A stretch of 36,716 nt of DNA from Candidatus Cloacimonadota bacterium (GCA_021735645.1 JAIPGP010000031.1:1-36716); one strand, 5' to 3'; numbered from the stretch's first letter, positions 9,536 to 19,068 are shown. Notes: generated by a model not told the origin, from the sequence alone. Translations and numbers: made by a program.

Positions 9536-12500
9536 CTACTTAAGTACAATAAATTTCCGCTGGTTGCGATAAATCCCTGTATCCATGGCTAAAAAATATA
9601 CACCGCTGCTTACCGGCTTTCCATTTTCATTATCCATCTGCCAGCAGATATTATGCAGACCTTGATCATATACCTGATTAGTCAAGTTCTTTACTTTCTG
9701 TCCCCGAATATTATAAACATCTATCTTCACCAGTTGATTACCGGAGACGGCAAAACTAACCTGCAATTCAGGTGAACGCTCCCTGCTGACTACTACAGGA
9801 TTAGGTGAAACAGGGTATAGTTCTGTTACCTGAGGTACTTCGCCACTTTGCAGATCAGGTTCCAGATATCTGCCATTAACTTTCAGATGGATTTCCTGGG
9901 TTTTTATCTGTCTCATCAGGTTTAGTTCCGCGATCTGTTTGCCAGTTGATATACCTTCAGCAGAGGCAATAGCCAGTTTATAGCTTTCCTGCTGGTTATC
10001 AGCCCAAAGCAGGTTTTCGCCCTTTATAACTGCGTCTGCTACAACAGGCGGCAGTTCCAGATCAAGACTGTAAACTTCTCCGCAGGAATAAAAGCTGAGA
10101 TTATTCCCTGACTGGCAAATAGTGACATCACCAGCCGGAGCGATCTGGTATTCACGAGATTCCACTGGAAATACTTCAATAATACTGATGCAATACTGCA
10201 GGATAAGAGCGGCATCATAGCTATCTATTGTCTGGTTTCCGTCCACATTTGCTGTGATCAGGCGCCACTCTGCCCAGGGCAAAGGTGCTGCAATGGGTTC
10301 AATGCCCACACTGTACTGGAGAACAATTGCGCCATCGTAAGCTTCCACTCCCCCATCTTTATCTACATTGCCATAATCCCACACCCGCGGATACATTACT
10401 TTGACAGTGCCATTTATCTGCCCGGATTCATCGGGTTCAAAGCTGAATTCCTGTTCCTGATCAAGATCATAAATCTCAGAATCCACTTCCAGCCAGGCGT
10501 AGTGCTCCAGACTGATTTGAGCTAATTGAAAACTTAGTTCCAGATTATTATCCGGATTGCCCCGGGCAATAAAATCAAATTCCCGCAAACCTTCATCATC
10601 AAAAGGTTCTGAGAATAGAGTATGAAAACTGGGAACAGGATAGCTCATACCCAGAGCTGATAAATATATTTGACATCCCTGATCCTGCGGTTTGGCCGGT
10701 AAAGCAGGAAAATCATATAACACATTAAAATCATCACTGCTGTTTCCCACTGCTCCCAGCACAACTTCAGAATTATCACCTGACTGGCTGAGCATAACTC
10801 CTATCTGCCAGTCTGGCACAACAGTGGGTAAAGGTATGCCATTACTGTATGGAATGAATTCTACGTTGATGGCAAAGCTTGAATCTCGGTAATTATATAA
10901 ATAAAATGATTCCCCTGCCTCCACTTCCTGCACAGGCATAAAGAGACTATCTCTATAGGCATATACCAGCTTTGATAAACTGCCGGCGCTCACCATCTGC
11001 CGGAAACTGTAATTCCAGGTAAAATAGTGAAAAATAAGACCATCTATTTCCAAAGGTGCGGGGTGTGGATTGGCTAACAGGTTCCAGCCGGGTAGCAGCG
11101 TCATTGTGAAGCTGCTGCCAGAAAGCTCACCTGAACCAGTGAAATTGCTTTCTGCCGGAAGATCAAGCCAGTACCCTTTGCCAAATTGTAGCATATCTGC
11201 CTGCGAATATTCACTACCTGTCCATTCATACAATTCTGCCCCAGCCCCAAAAACATCTTCCACTTCATACTCATCTTCCAGCCATACACCGGCAATATTG
11301 TGCCATCCTGCTGCCAGATCATAAGTATATTCCAGAGGCACTATGCCAATCTCATAATCAGATACTGACATTTGAGGAATTCCTGTCAGGCTTTCAAAAT
11401 ATACCCGCAGTTCAGCAGCATGAATAGTGATATCTTCCGGTGCATTCCATACAATAGCCTCAGGAATATCTGTCAGGTTGTCTATGATCATTATCTGCTG
11501 CTCACCATTATCAAGCAGCACAGAAGCAGTATTTACTAACTGGGGAAATAATAACTGCAAGGGAGTAACTACTTCATCACCTGCCTGATAAATGGTATCA
11601 GGCAGGTTGGTGAAATCTATATCCGGCTGCACATAACCCACATGAAGCTGCAGCGAAGCACTGCCCGTACCACTTAGAATCACCTCATCGGTAAATTCAT
11701 CATTCAGGTTATACAGGTCACCACTGTAATTATCCTCCAGATAAATATTAGTATAATCAGGGAATTCAGCATCCAGCTCAATTTGCAGAGCATCACCTTC
11801 TTCAAATTGTGACCGCACTTCAATAGCCCAGGTTTTCCAGGTTTGCGACATGCTGTAAAATGCTTTTATATCACGTTTATACCAGTTTTGAGACCATTCA
11901 GGGTGATAGAGGCGAGTATATAAGTCCTCTCCCAGATATGGTCCCGAAAGTATCTCAAAATATTCATCTAAGCCATCTGTAGCATATTGATTAGTGGCAA
12001 AAGCAATTGAATCCCGTATTTCACCATTAATAAATTTTAGATTATAGACTTGACTGGAAATTGTCTCCACTTCTTCAGCAAAAAAATATTCTGTACCATA
12101 AATATTTTCTGCACTTAGTTTATATCTATACCAGCCATTTGATCCCGCCTGCTCATCTACATACTCAAAATCCTGACCATTGATATTTGTACTTACCAGT
12201 GACGGTTCTGTTTCCCAGCTGGCATGTAATGCCCAATTGCTATACGGCATAGTGCAGCGATACACATTAAATCCCTGATTGCCGGACTGATGCTCTGCTT
12301 CCCAGAATAACTGACTGTAATCATCTATACCAATTCCACTCAATTCACCTATCTCGGCGGGAGAGGTATATATCTCAACCTGCTCCGAATAGCTGACATT
12401 ATCATTATAATCAAGACTGGCTATCTGGAAATAATAGAGTGTATTGATCTCCAGATCTCCCACATTCAATTCTTCTGCTAAAGGACTTGCCAGTTCCAGG

Positions 12501-13963
12501 TCGGTCAATCTATCATAATAAGGAGACACTTCGGGGTCGATTGGCGCAGTATCCACATATAATCTATAACTGAAGAAATCATAACAGGGCTGAGGCTGCC
12601 AGTGAATGTCCACAGAACTCTCTGATAATTCTTCAAACCACATACTGTCCACTGCCACAGGCTCCTGTCCATCATCAAGGGCTATCACGTCCGGCAATAT
12701 AATACCCAGGTCTGTCACCCAGCGACTATACCAGCTTCGAACTTTGTCATAGCGGGTTTGTGCATTCCATTCATCATTTTCATAATCAAATCCGTAAAAA
12801 GTATCTAACTGATAGGTATTCTGCAAAAACTCATTGGGCAATTCGTCCATCTCCATGTGAAAAAACGGGTCATAGACATCATAGGTATTCCAGTCTTCTA
12901 TGGCAAATTCCCGGAAAGCTCCACCCACACCCGGCAGGTCTATTTCATCATTCACCACCAGCATCGTATCATCATAGACAAAATGAAAGGGATACAGCGA
13001 ATAATTCACCGCATAATAATCATTAATATAGCAATCATAATAATTGCCATATTCATTTGCCGGTATCATCAAATAATCACCTTGATTGATCAAGTCATAG
13101 TGCAGCCCGGAAAGGTCTCTGGTCGGCAAATTGGGATTTGATTGTACTACTGAAACCTGACAGTTTGCTCTATCTCCATGCCTGTTCCAGTCATAACTGT
13201 GTATCTGGGCAGAAAATTCCCGTCGGAAGTTTTCCCGAATATAGTCTGTAGCCTGACGGCAGGCTACTATCTGAGGATGTTCATCATTGCGGGTGGGATC
13301 ACTGATAGATTTACCGTTGTTATAAATCCCCACTTCCGTCCATTCCACCTCCCTGCCAGCCCCGCTGACAAACCAGAACATGGCATCCCATGCCAGCAGG
13401 CAATCAAGAGATATTGCCACGGTAATATAGTCATCATTAGGATGGGGAGTAGAAATGATCACGGGCTGTGCTGCTGCCGGATTATATATATATAAACCCC
13501 AGCCATAGCCAAATGCGCCACTCTCATCATCATATTCCGCTTCTGTGCCATTATTGTCAAAATACTGCTCGTCAATATTCTCTCGCAGCATCTTAAAATT
13601 CCTGCCACTTTCCAGGTCAGTGAAATCCACTACTTCATAAGGAAAACTGAAGCTGTCTATCAAAGCTTCCGCCGCTTCCAGCTCTCCGCTTATAAATGCC
13701 GCATATACTGCTCCCCATTGCTGCAATTCCAGCTCATCCGGTATCCGAAATGCCCCAAATCCCTCAGTCTGCTCTTCCCAGGGAGCATAAACATTAAAGT
13801 TAACTCGGGCTATACCTTCAGCAATATGACTCACCCAGTTATCATAACTACACCCAGGTGCTGCACCATATAGGAAATTTCTTAAGCTGTCTGTCTCCAC
13901 AGTAACTGCTTGTGAATAACAGAAAAGGCTTAAAACCAGAAATACTAAAATTATTTTCATCAT
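9536..13963 (-). CDS. Large secreted protein with FnIII, dockerin and sorting domains
   Basis: This 1475-residue protein starts MMKIILVFLVLSLFCYSQA, a clear signal peptide. The open frame extends 23 codons further up, but that part lies inside the preceding gene and would bury the signal. The N-terminal ~450 residues contain polar clusters suggestive of a hydrolase (H-P-N-D-D, R-N-D-E-H-P, H-S-Y-D-W and R-H-G-D-R), but I cannot assign a family. FnIII-like domains follow (about 455-650), then beta-rich segments. Two dockerin type I repeats sit at about 1198-1216 and 1238-1256, each with D-x-D/N-x-D/N loops and the YDAALILQY-type helix. A beta-rich segment and a sorting domain (about 1383-1475, with VSPNP, IDVYNIRGQ and SSGVYFL) end it. 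The start ATG overlaps the upstream TGA by one base, so translation is probably coupled. Confidence 0.85.
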   Translation of the reverse strand: MMKIILVFLVLSLFCYSQAVTVETDSLRNFLYGAAPGCSYDNWVSHIAEGIARVNFNVYAPWEEQTEGFGAFRIPDELELQQWGAVYAAFISGELEAAEALIDSFSFPYEVVDFTDLESGRNFKMLRENIDEQYFDNNGTEAEYDDESGAFGYGWGLYIYNPAAAQPVIISTPHPNDDYITVAISLDCLLAWDAMFWFVSGAGREVEWTEVGIYNNGKSISDPTRNDEHPQIVACRQATDYIRENFRREFSAQIHSYDWNRHGDRANCQVSVVQSNPNLPTRDLSGLHYDLINQGDYLMIPANEYGNYYDCYINDYYAVNYSLYPFHFVYDDTMLVVNDEIDLPGVGGAFREFAIEDWNTYDVYDPFFHMEMDELPNEFLQNTYQLDTFYGFDYENDEWNAQTRYDKVRSWYSRWVTDLGIILPDVIALDDGQEPVAVDSMWFEELSESSVDIHWQPQPCYDFFSYRLYVDTAPIDPEVSPYYDRLTDLELASPLAEELNVGDLEINTLYYFQIASLDYNDNVSYSEQVEIYTSPAEIGELSGIGIDDYSQLFWEAEHQSGNQGFNVYRCTMPYSNWALHASWETEPSLVSTNINGQDFEYVDEQAGSNGWYRYKLSAENIYGTEYFFAEEVETISSQVYNLKFINGEIRDSIAFATNQYATDGLDEYFEILSGPYLGEDLYTRLYHPEWSQNWYKRDIKAFYSMSQTWKTWAIEVRSQFEEGDALQIELDAEFPDYTNIYLEDNYSGDLYNLNDEFTDEVILSGTGSASLQLHVGYVQPDIDFTNLPDTIYQAGDEVVTPLQLLFPQLVNTASVLLDNGEQQIMIIDNLTDIPEAIVWNAPEDITIHAAELRVYFESLTGIPQMSVSDYEIGIVPLEYTYDLAAGWHNIAGVWLEDEYEVEDVFGAGAELYEWTGSEYSQADMLQFGKGYWLDLPAESNFTGSGELSGSSFTMTLLPGWNLLANPHPAPLEIDGLIFHYFTWNYSFRQMVSAGSLSKLVYAYRDSLFMPVQEVEAGESFYLYNYRDSSFAINVEFIPYSNGIPLPTVVPDWQIGVMLSQSGDNSEVVLGAVGNSSDDFNVLYDFPALPAKPQDQGCQIYLSALGMSYPVPSFHTLFSEPFDDEGLREFDFIARGNPDNNLELSFQLAQISLEHYAWLEVDSEIYDLDQEQEFSFEPDESGQINGTVKVMYPRVWDYGNVDKDGGVEAYDGAIVLQYSVGIEPIAAPLPWAEWRLITANVDGNQTIDSYDAALILQYCISIIEVFPVESREYQIAPAGDVTICQSGNNLSFYSCGEVYSLDLELPPVVADAVIKGENLLWADNQQESYKLAIASAEGISTGKQIAELNLMRQIKTQEIHLKVNGRYLEPDLQSGEVPQVTELYPVSPNPVVVSRERSPELQVSFAVSGNQLVKIDVYNIRGQKVKNLTNQVYDQGLHNICWQMDNENGKPVSSGVYFLAMDTGIYRNQRKFIVLK

Positions 13964-15660
13964 CACTCGATCACGGCTGGACTGCCGGAATGTTCCGCTT
14001 CCTGAACTGCCACATTGCATTGACGCAGGCAATCACCCACTTTGCTGCCCGGCTGATATATTGTCCCGCCAAACAGTATCTCCAGCTTAATCCGTTTATC
14101 ATCCCGGAAAAACTCAGTCTGGCTGAGCATTTCATCCAATTTGGCTATCAATTGCCTGATGCCAATTGATCCTGTTGTGGGTAATATGAGCAAAAACACC
14201 TCTTCCGCCCATCTCCCTAAGTGGTCTTGTCTTCTTAAAATTGAACGCAGCTTTGAGCCTACTTTATTAATCAGATAATCTGTAAAATTGTTCCCAAAAG
14301 CATTTCTTAAACCGGACATGTTATTCAGCTTCAGAAACATCAAACCGAATTCCTGTTTCTCCCGGTCTGACCTGGCACTTTCATAATCCAGATACTCAAT
14401 CAAAGTCTCGCGGTTTGGCAGTCCTGTCAACCGGTCTGTCCTCTGCATCTGCTCATATTGATTACGGGCATCATTTAATTCGCCAGCCAGTGACTGGGTC
14501 TGCAGGTTTTCATTCTCAAGCTGCTGCCTCAGAAGCTCATTAGCTTCCTGAAGCTCTGCTAATTCTTTGCTCTTATCTTCGTGCTTATTCTGATAATTCT
14601 CTGCCAGTTCAATTAAACCACTTTCAATTTCTTTATTAAAAGTGTCTTTCTCAAATATATCACGCCGGAACTTTTTTTGTCGAATCGCCTCAATGATTTT
14701 TAAGATCAATTCTTCCCGGTCATGCTGAGAACTCTTAAAAAAGAAATAGACAATTAAATAGATTACTACTGCCAGAACAATAAATCCCAGTAATGCCCTG
14801 AATAAAAGATTAGAAGATATTTGCCGTATCATATCATTATCAAAGTAAACCTTGATCATTACCTGATTTAAACCCGTACTCCCCTTCAAGAGCTCGGGGA
14901 TGATCACATATTCATAACCATTTAATATCTGACTCTCTATGCTGCTGTAAATCTGTAGCTTTTCCTGCTCTTCATACCCTCTTTCTATATCTGCTACCGA
15001 ATAATATTCATCTCCTTGCCTGAAGACAAGATCAATGGTCTTCACCATCAATATACTCTCTGCTAAATTTTCAAAATATCCACCAAATAAAAATTCCGCA
15101 AAAGACTGCGAATTATTATCCTCCAGATATTTCAGCATATCCACGGCATAGATGATCAATTTATTCGAGGCAGAATCTATTAACCAGGCAGATTTATAAA
15201 TAGTATCACTATCTGTCAGCAAGCCTGCCCGGTCTATTATCACATCATCCGCTGCCAAACCCAGGGCAATCATATCATAATAGCCCGGTATAATATCCCT
15301 TATGTTAGCCCCTTTCAGCGTCATATCCGTAGATGTTTTCACATTACCTTCTAAATCAGTAATAATGATTAAATCCAAGCCGAATTTGATGGCAGTCTCA
15401 TCTAAATCTGAAATCTGCTCCGTATCTTTCAACAGGCTTGTCTTAATTTCCAGAAGTTTTTCATTGATCATCTCTTCATTGCTCCGAAGCAGCATATCAT
15501 AGTCTTCCCCAATCTGACGCACCCTGTAAACAGAATTTATCTTGATCTCATCTATCTGTTCCCGCAAATGCACTAATGCCCGATAGAATACCAGGATAGT
15601 CGATACTGTGATCAATAATAGCATTACCAGATGAAATGCCAGATTGTGTTTTCTTTTCAC
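13963..15660 (-). CDS. Membrane sensor-like protein with degenerate GGDEF domain
   Basis: The 565-residue protein has an N-terminal membrane segment (about 8-28), an extracytoplasmic region of ~240 residues (sensor-like, possibly Cache/dCache), a second membrane segment (about 280-305) and a coiled coil (about 345-405). A C-terminal GGDEF-family domain starts at D-R-L-T-G-L-P-N-R (409-417). Active diguanylate cyclases make c-di-GMP using a D-x-D metal site and GG(D/E)EF. Here the first is replaced around K444-L-N and the second reads W484-A-E-E-V488-F. Cyclase activity is therefore unlikely, and signalling by binding or by protein contact is inferred. The start is GTG at 15660 behind a strong GGAGGAGGG site. 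No ATG fits as well. It lies 12 bp after the aminopeptidase gene and overlaps the next gene by one base. Confidence 0.85.
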   Translation of the reverse strand: MKRKHNLAFHLVMLLLITVSTILVFYRALVHLREQIDEIKINSVYRVRQIGEDYDMLLRSNEEMINEKLLEIKTSLLKDTEQISDLDETAIKFGLDLIIITDLEGNVKTSTDMTLKGANIRDIIPGYYDMIALGLAADDVIIDRAGLLTDSDTIYKSAWLIDSASNKLIIYAVDMLKYLEDNNSQSFAEFLFGGYFENLAESILMVKTIDLVFRQGDEYYSVADIERGYEEQEKLQIYSSIESQILNGYEYVIIPELLKGSTGLNQVMIKVYFDNDMIRQISSNLLFRALLGFIVLAVVIYLIVYFFFKSSQHDREELILKIIEAIRQKKFRRDIFEKDTFNKEIESGLIELAENYQNKHEDKSKELAELQEANELLRQQLENENLQTQSLAGELNDARNQYEQMQRTDRLTGLPNRETLIEYLDYESARSDREKQEFGLMFLKLNNMSGLRNAFGNNFTDYLINKVGSKLRSILRRQDHLGRWAEEVFLLILPTTGSIGIRQLIAKLDEMLSQTEFFRDDKRIKLEILFGGTIYQPGSKVGDCLRQCNVAVQEAEHSGSPAVIE

Positions 15661-15672
15661 TTTGCCCTCCTC

Positions 15673-18552
15673 CTATTTAATAATCAAAGTCTTACTGACT
15701 GCCCGAATGTTTCCAGAACTCAACATCATAAAATATATACCACTGCTTAATTCACCTTGAAATTCCCACACCTGCTCACCTTTGCTTTGCCGGATTATTA
15801 TCTCATCCAGCTTTTGTCCCCGCAGATTATAAATACCCAATACTCCCTGCTTCTGTTCTCCCAGATCATAACTGTATTTCAATCCGGTCCGTCCCTTTGT
15901 CATATTAAAAGGATTCGGATAGGTTTGCAAACTAATATTACCAGCCGGTATTTCGGCTTCTTCGTTGCCATTCCCTTCAAATTCGGCTAAGATCGCTTCC
16001 ATAAATACCCCGGCTTCGGTTTCATCGCAAAAATACAAGGGGAATCCCAAAAAAAAACAATTCCCGCCATAACTGCTCCGCACTGCGCAGGCCTGACCTG
16101 TATATTCGCTGCCGGTAATTCCTTCATAGGCAAATACTGCAGCATCACCCGCCGGATATATTGCCACATATGGCAAATGCCCATTAAAGGCTGCCGGAAT
16201 CTTGGCTGCGTCAATATTCAGAGCATTATAAATCTCGGAACTGGCACCCACAAACTCCTGACCTGCTGCCAGTATATACTCTGAACTACCAGTAAATTGC
16301 TCCAGAAATTCTGCACTCATATCATCTGTCGTCTTCCAGCCTGATACCAGTAAATTTCCTCCGGCATATACATAACTGCCCAGCACAGCTTCATTATCAC
16401 CAAAATGCTTCTGGCTGATGTCTTCATCATGCCAGATCACCGTGCTGTAGTTCCTGATCAGCTCTGTAGATATTGCCCCTTCACTGGCATAATCATAGTT
16501 CGTAACTTCCAGACCCGTTAGCGCTGCATAAAATTCATCTACCATAGCATCTGTAGGACTGCCCGGATTGCCATTGCCATCCATGGTCTCATCTATCACA
16601 AGAACGCCCTGATCCAGGGGCCATTCCTCAATCGTTACGGCATACACATTACTTGCTTCACTCTCAAATTCTTCATCTATCACAGCCACCACTTTATAAT
16701 AATACGTCGTCCCCACTTCCAGACCGTTATCCACATACATCTCATTTTCTATCAGATCACCACTTACCCATAAATAAGGACCCGCTTCATTCTCTGACCG
16801 GCTCAGCCTGTAGCCATCCACGTTCAGCTCATCTTCCCAGACTTGCGACCAGTATAAAGCAGCTCCGTCTTCAAAAGGATATACCCCTGTGATTTCGAGA
16901 CTATGATGAGTGACTCCCCTGTCCAGAAGCCAGCTATCCGGGTCAAATGCTACTTCATCTATCATTATGTCATTTAATAACCTCTCCGTCATCGCTATTC
17001 CGGCACTGGCATCCACCAGTAAACTATCCTCTGCTCCGCTCTCATAAGTTACCCATACCGGAGCTTTTCCCTCAAACACCGTATTACTGGTGCTGGTAGT
17101 CTTCACATAAGTCCGCAGCTTAGGTATATTATCATAAGGATTCACAAACCAGGCATATTCATAACGCGGTATTCCGCTGCCAAAAATCCACTGCTCAAAA
17201 AACTGCTCATAATCCTCGCCTGTCACATCTTCCACTACTGCCTGAAACTCACTTGTCACGGCATTGCCGTGCATATAAGTGGCAAAATACTGCTGCAGTA
17301 TCTCAAAAAACTGCTCATCACCTGCCTGCATCCGCAACATGTGCAGCACTGACCCTGCTTTCTCATAAACCGGCGGTGTAAAATAATTGTAAAAAGTGGG
17401 ATTAAAGATCGTGTAATTGCTCCCACCTGACCATGATAGATAATAACCCTGAATATCATTCGCTACATAGTCTAACATCGCCTGATATCCAGATTGCTCT
17501 TCTGCCCATAATGCCTCAGAATACACCGCAAAACCCTCAGACAGCCAGACATGTGGAAAATCTAAAAATGCTACGCAGTCACCAAACCATTGATGAGCCA
17601 GTTCATGAGCAAATACCATCTCATAGGTATGATTGCCATTCACCAGATAATTCGCCAGCGTCACCATCGTCTGATGCTCCATGCCCCCGAATATTGTCAT
17701 CGGCACTACGCAATTGCCAAATTTTTCAAAGGGATACATACCATATATTTCCGAAAAATATTCTATCATCCAGGGCATATTCTCAAAATCTTCCTGGGCA
17801 TTCGCCAGTTGACTCGGGATACAAAAGTGCTGTATCAGTAAATCCTCACCATTCGGCAAAGTGCAATCCTGCTCAAATTCCACAAAATTGGAAGCATGGA
17901 AGCATGCCAGATAGGTTGTCATCGGATTCTCACCTATCCAGTGCGTGGTATTAGTCCCATCCCCGTTATTTTCTATACCTGTCCTGACTCCGTTCGCTGC
18001 CACCAGCCAGTCATCCCGAATCGTGATATGCAGATCAACTATTGCCTTATCCCAGGGATGATCATAGCAGGGCCACCAGTAACGGCTCGCATCCGGGTCA
18101 GAAACAGTAAATACATAATTATTATTCCAGAACATCCCACCACCATACCCCGGACTGCTCGTGGGATTGCCATGATAACTCACACTGGTAGTAAACTCCG
18201 CCCCTGTCTCCATCTCACCTAATTGAATGGTCACATATCCGCAGGACTCTTCAAATTCCGCAATCTCTCCATTCACACTCACTTCACTGACAGTTAAACC
18301 TTCTATTTCATAACCAATCTCGGTGATCATCTCGGTTGCTGTCACATGTGCTATTACTATCCCGTCTATAAAATGATTGACGTTATCCACATCAAGATAC
18401 AATTCATATCTTGTTACATCAAATCCATGGGCAGAATCTGCCCGTACAGTCTCAAATAATGGTATATCTTCTGCTCTCCATTCCTGTTGCGGATATCCAA
18501 AGATCAATAATGGTAATATTATCAAAACAAATAACAGTATTTTTTTATTCAT
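15673..18552 (-). CDS. Secreted M1-family aminopeptidase with sorting domain
   Basis: This predicted zinc aminopeptidase has 959 residues. A signal peptide (MNKKILLFVLIILPLLIFG) precedes an M1 domain (about 30-560). The zinc site is H316-E-L-A-H320 with E339 in WLSEGF, the standard HEXXH-x18-E spacing. The substrate-binding GAMEN-type motif reads GGMEH (289-293), a variation seen by eye. A FnIII-like domain (about 565-660), a beta/alpha domain resembling class I glutamine-amidotransferase-like folds without a recognisable catalytic Cys (about 670-870), and a C-terminal sorting domain (about 880-959, starting at TYPNPFN) follow. It probably trims peptides outside the cell, with the tail handling export. 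It is the first gene of the five-gene minus-strand operon. GGGAG precedes the ATG. Confidence 0.92.
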   Translation of the reverse strand: MNKKILLFVLIILPLLIFGYPQQEWRAEDIPLFETVRADSAHGFDVTRYELYLDVDNVNHFIDGIVIAHVTATEMITEIGYEIEGLTVSEVSVNGEIAEFEESCGYVTIQLGEMETGAEFTTSVSYHGNPTSSPGYGGGMFWNNNYVFTVSDPDASRYWWPCYDHPWDKAIVDLHITIRDDWLVAANGVRTGIENNGDGTNTTHWIGENPMTTYLACFHASNFVEFEQDCTLPNGEDLLIQHFCIPSQLANAQEDFENMPWMIEYFSEIYGMYPFEKFGNCVVPMTIFGGMEHQTMVTLANYLVNGNHTYEMVFAHELAHQWFGDCVAFLDFPHVWLSEGFAVYSEALWAEEQSGYQAMLDYVANDIQGYYLSWSGGSNYTIFNPTFYNYFTPPVYEKAGSVLHMLRMQAGDEQFFEILQQYFATYMHGNAVTSEFQAVVEDVTGEDYEQFFEQWIFGSGIPRYEYAWFVNPYDNIPKLRTYVKTTSTSNTVFEGKAPVWVTYESGAEDSLLVDASAGIAMTERLLNDIMIDEVAFDPDSWLLDRGVTHHSLEITGVYPFEDGAALYWSQVWEDELNVDGYRLSRSENEAGPYLWVSGDLIENEMYVDNGLEVGTTYYYKVVAVIDEEFESEASNVYAVTIEEWPLDQGVLVIDETMDGNGNPGSPTDAMVDEFYAALTGLEVTNYDYASEGAISTELIRNYSTVIWHDEDISQKHFGDNEAVLGSYVYAGGNLLVSGWKTTDDMSAEFLEQFTGSSEYILAAGQEFVGASSEIYNALNIDAAKIPAAFNGHLPYVAIYPAGDAAVFAYEGITGSEYTGQACAVRSSYGGNCFFLGFPLYFCDETEAGVFMEAILAEFEGNGNEEAEIPAGNISLQTYPNPFNMTKGRTGLKYSYDLGEQKQGVLGIYNLRGQKLDEIIIRQSKGEQVWEFQGELSSGIYFMMLSSGNIRAVSKTLIIK

Positions 18553-18575
18553 ATTTTACTCCCAGTATATTTCCC

Positions 18576-18605
18576 ATATAGTCAATTTCCCTGTCTTTCC
18601 GTCAA
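18576..18605 (-). promoter_or_regulatory. Possible promoter of the aminopeptidase operon
   Basis: On the minus strand TTGACG (18605-18600) and CTATAT (18581-18576) are 18 bp apart, so transcription would begin about 15-20 nt before the ATG at 18552. The match is fair, not perfect. Confidence 0.35.
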
Positions 18606-18766
18606 GTTAAAACACAAATTCACGTTGTTTACCCGGTTTACAATGTTAACTGATTTCGAGCAAAGATGCCCAATTTTCTTGATTGGTATCTCCCTGTTTT
18701 ATTAAAAAGTTGCTATAGATATCTCAATAACTTATAGATATTTAGGCGTATTTTACAGCAAATTTT

Positions 18767-18973
18767 TCATTCTCATTAACACCAGGTTTTTAACCTGGTG
18801 AGAAGCGAAAAAGAATATGGCTTGAGTGGCTTCAGCCACTTCTCATAATAATAATTTATTCCCGTCTGGATTTTATTATAACGAACTCAAATACAAAGGG
18901 AAGCCACTGAAGTGACTATACATCGTTCGTTCATCATTAACCTCTAAATAAATTTAGGGGTTAATGAGAATGA
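18767..18973. mobile_element. MITE-like 207-bp element with 14-bp terminal inverted repeats
   Basis: The ends are TCATTCTCATTAAC (18767-18780) and its exact reverse complement GTTAATGAGAATGA (18960-18973). Three internal hairpins are visible. CACCAGGTT/AACCTGGTG lies at 18780-18800, AGTGGCT/AGCCACT at 18825-18840, and a 15-bp arm pair with one G-T wobble at 18935-18966. An imperfect AGCCACTGAAGTGACT occurs at 18902-18917. There is no transposase and no open frame, as expected of a non-autonomous element. No clear target-site duplication is seen. Confidence 0.6.
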
Positions 18974-19007
18974 TCCATTGATGCTATTGGAAACCTAAAA
19001 TGAAATT

Positions 19008-19024
19008 AATTCCGGGGGGATGCC
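19008..19024 (+). promoter_or_regulatory. Shared G-rich upstream motif, copy 1
   Basis: AATTCCGGGGGGATGCC occurs here and, identically, at 27336-27352. Both copies lie 70-100 bp upstream of a plus-strand start codon, and both are followed 15-19 bp later by TTGACA and then an A/G and AATA. It may be an operator or part of a dispersed repeat. Confidence 0.5.
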
Positions 19025-19039
19025 CGATTTATTTGATTC

Positions 19040-19068
19040 TTGACAAAATATCCAGAATAAAAAATTAT
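19040..19068 (+). promoter_or_regulatory. Possible promoter of the pRiA4b ORF-3-like gene
   Basis: TTGACA at 19040-19045 is a perfect -35 hexamer. The best -10 candidate at 17-bp spacing is AATTAT (19063-19068), 4 of 6 bases. The start codon is at 19098. Confidence 0.35.

Noticed and set aside
13964-14032. Extension of the dockerin gene to the upstream ATG at 14032
   Set aside because: It would lie wholly inside the GGDEF gene and put 23 residues before a clear signal peptide.
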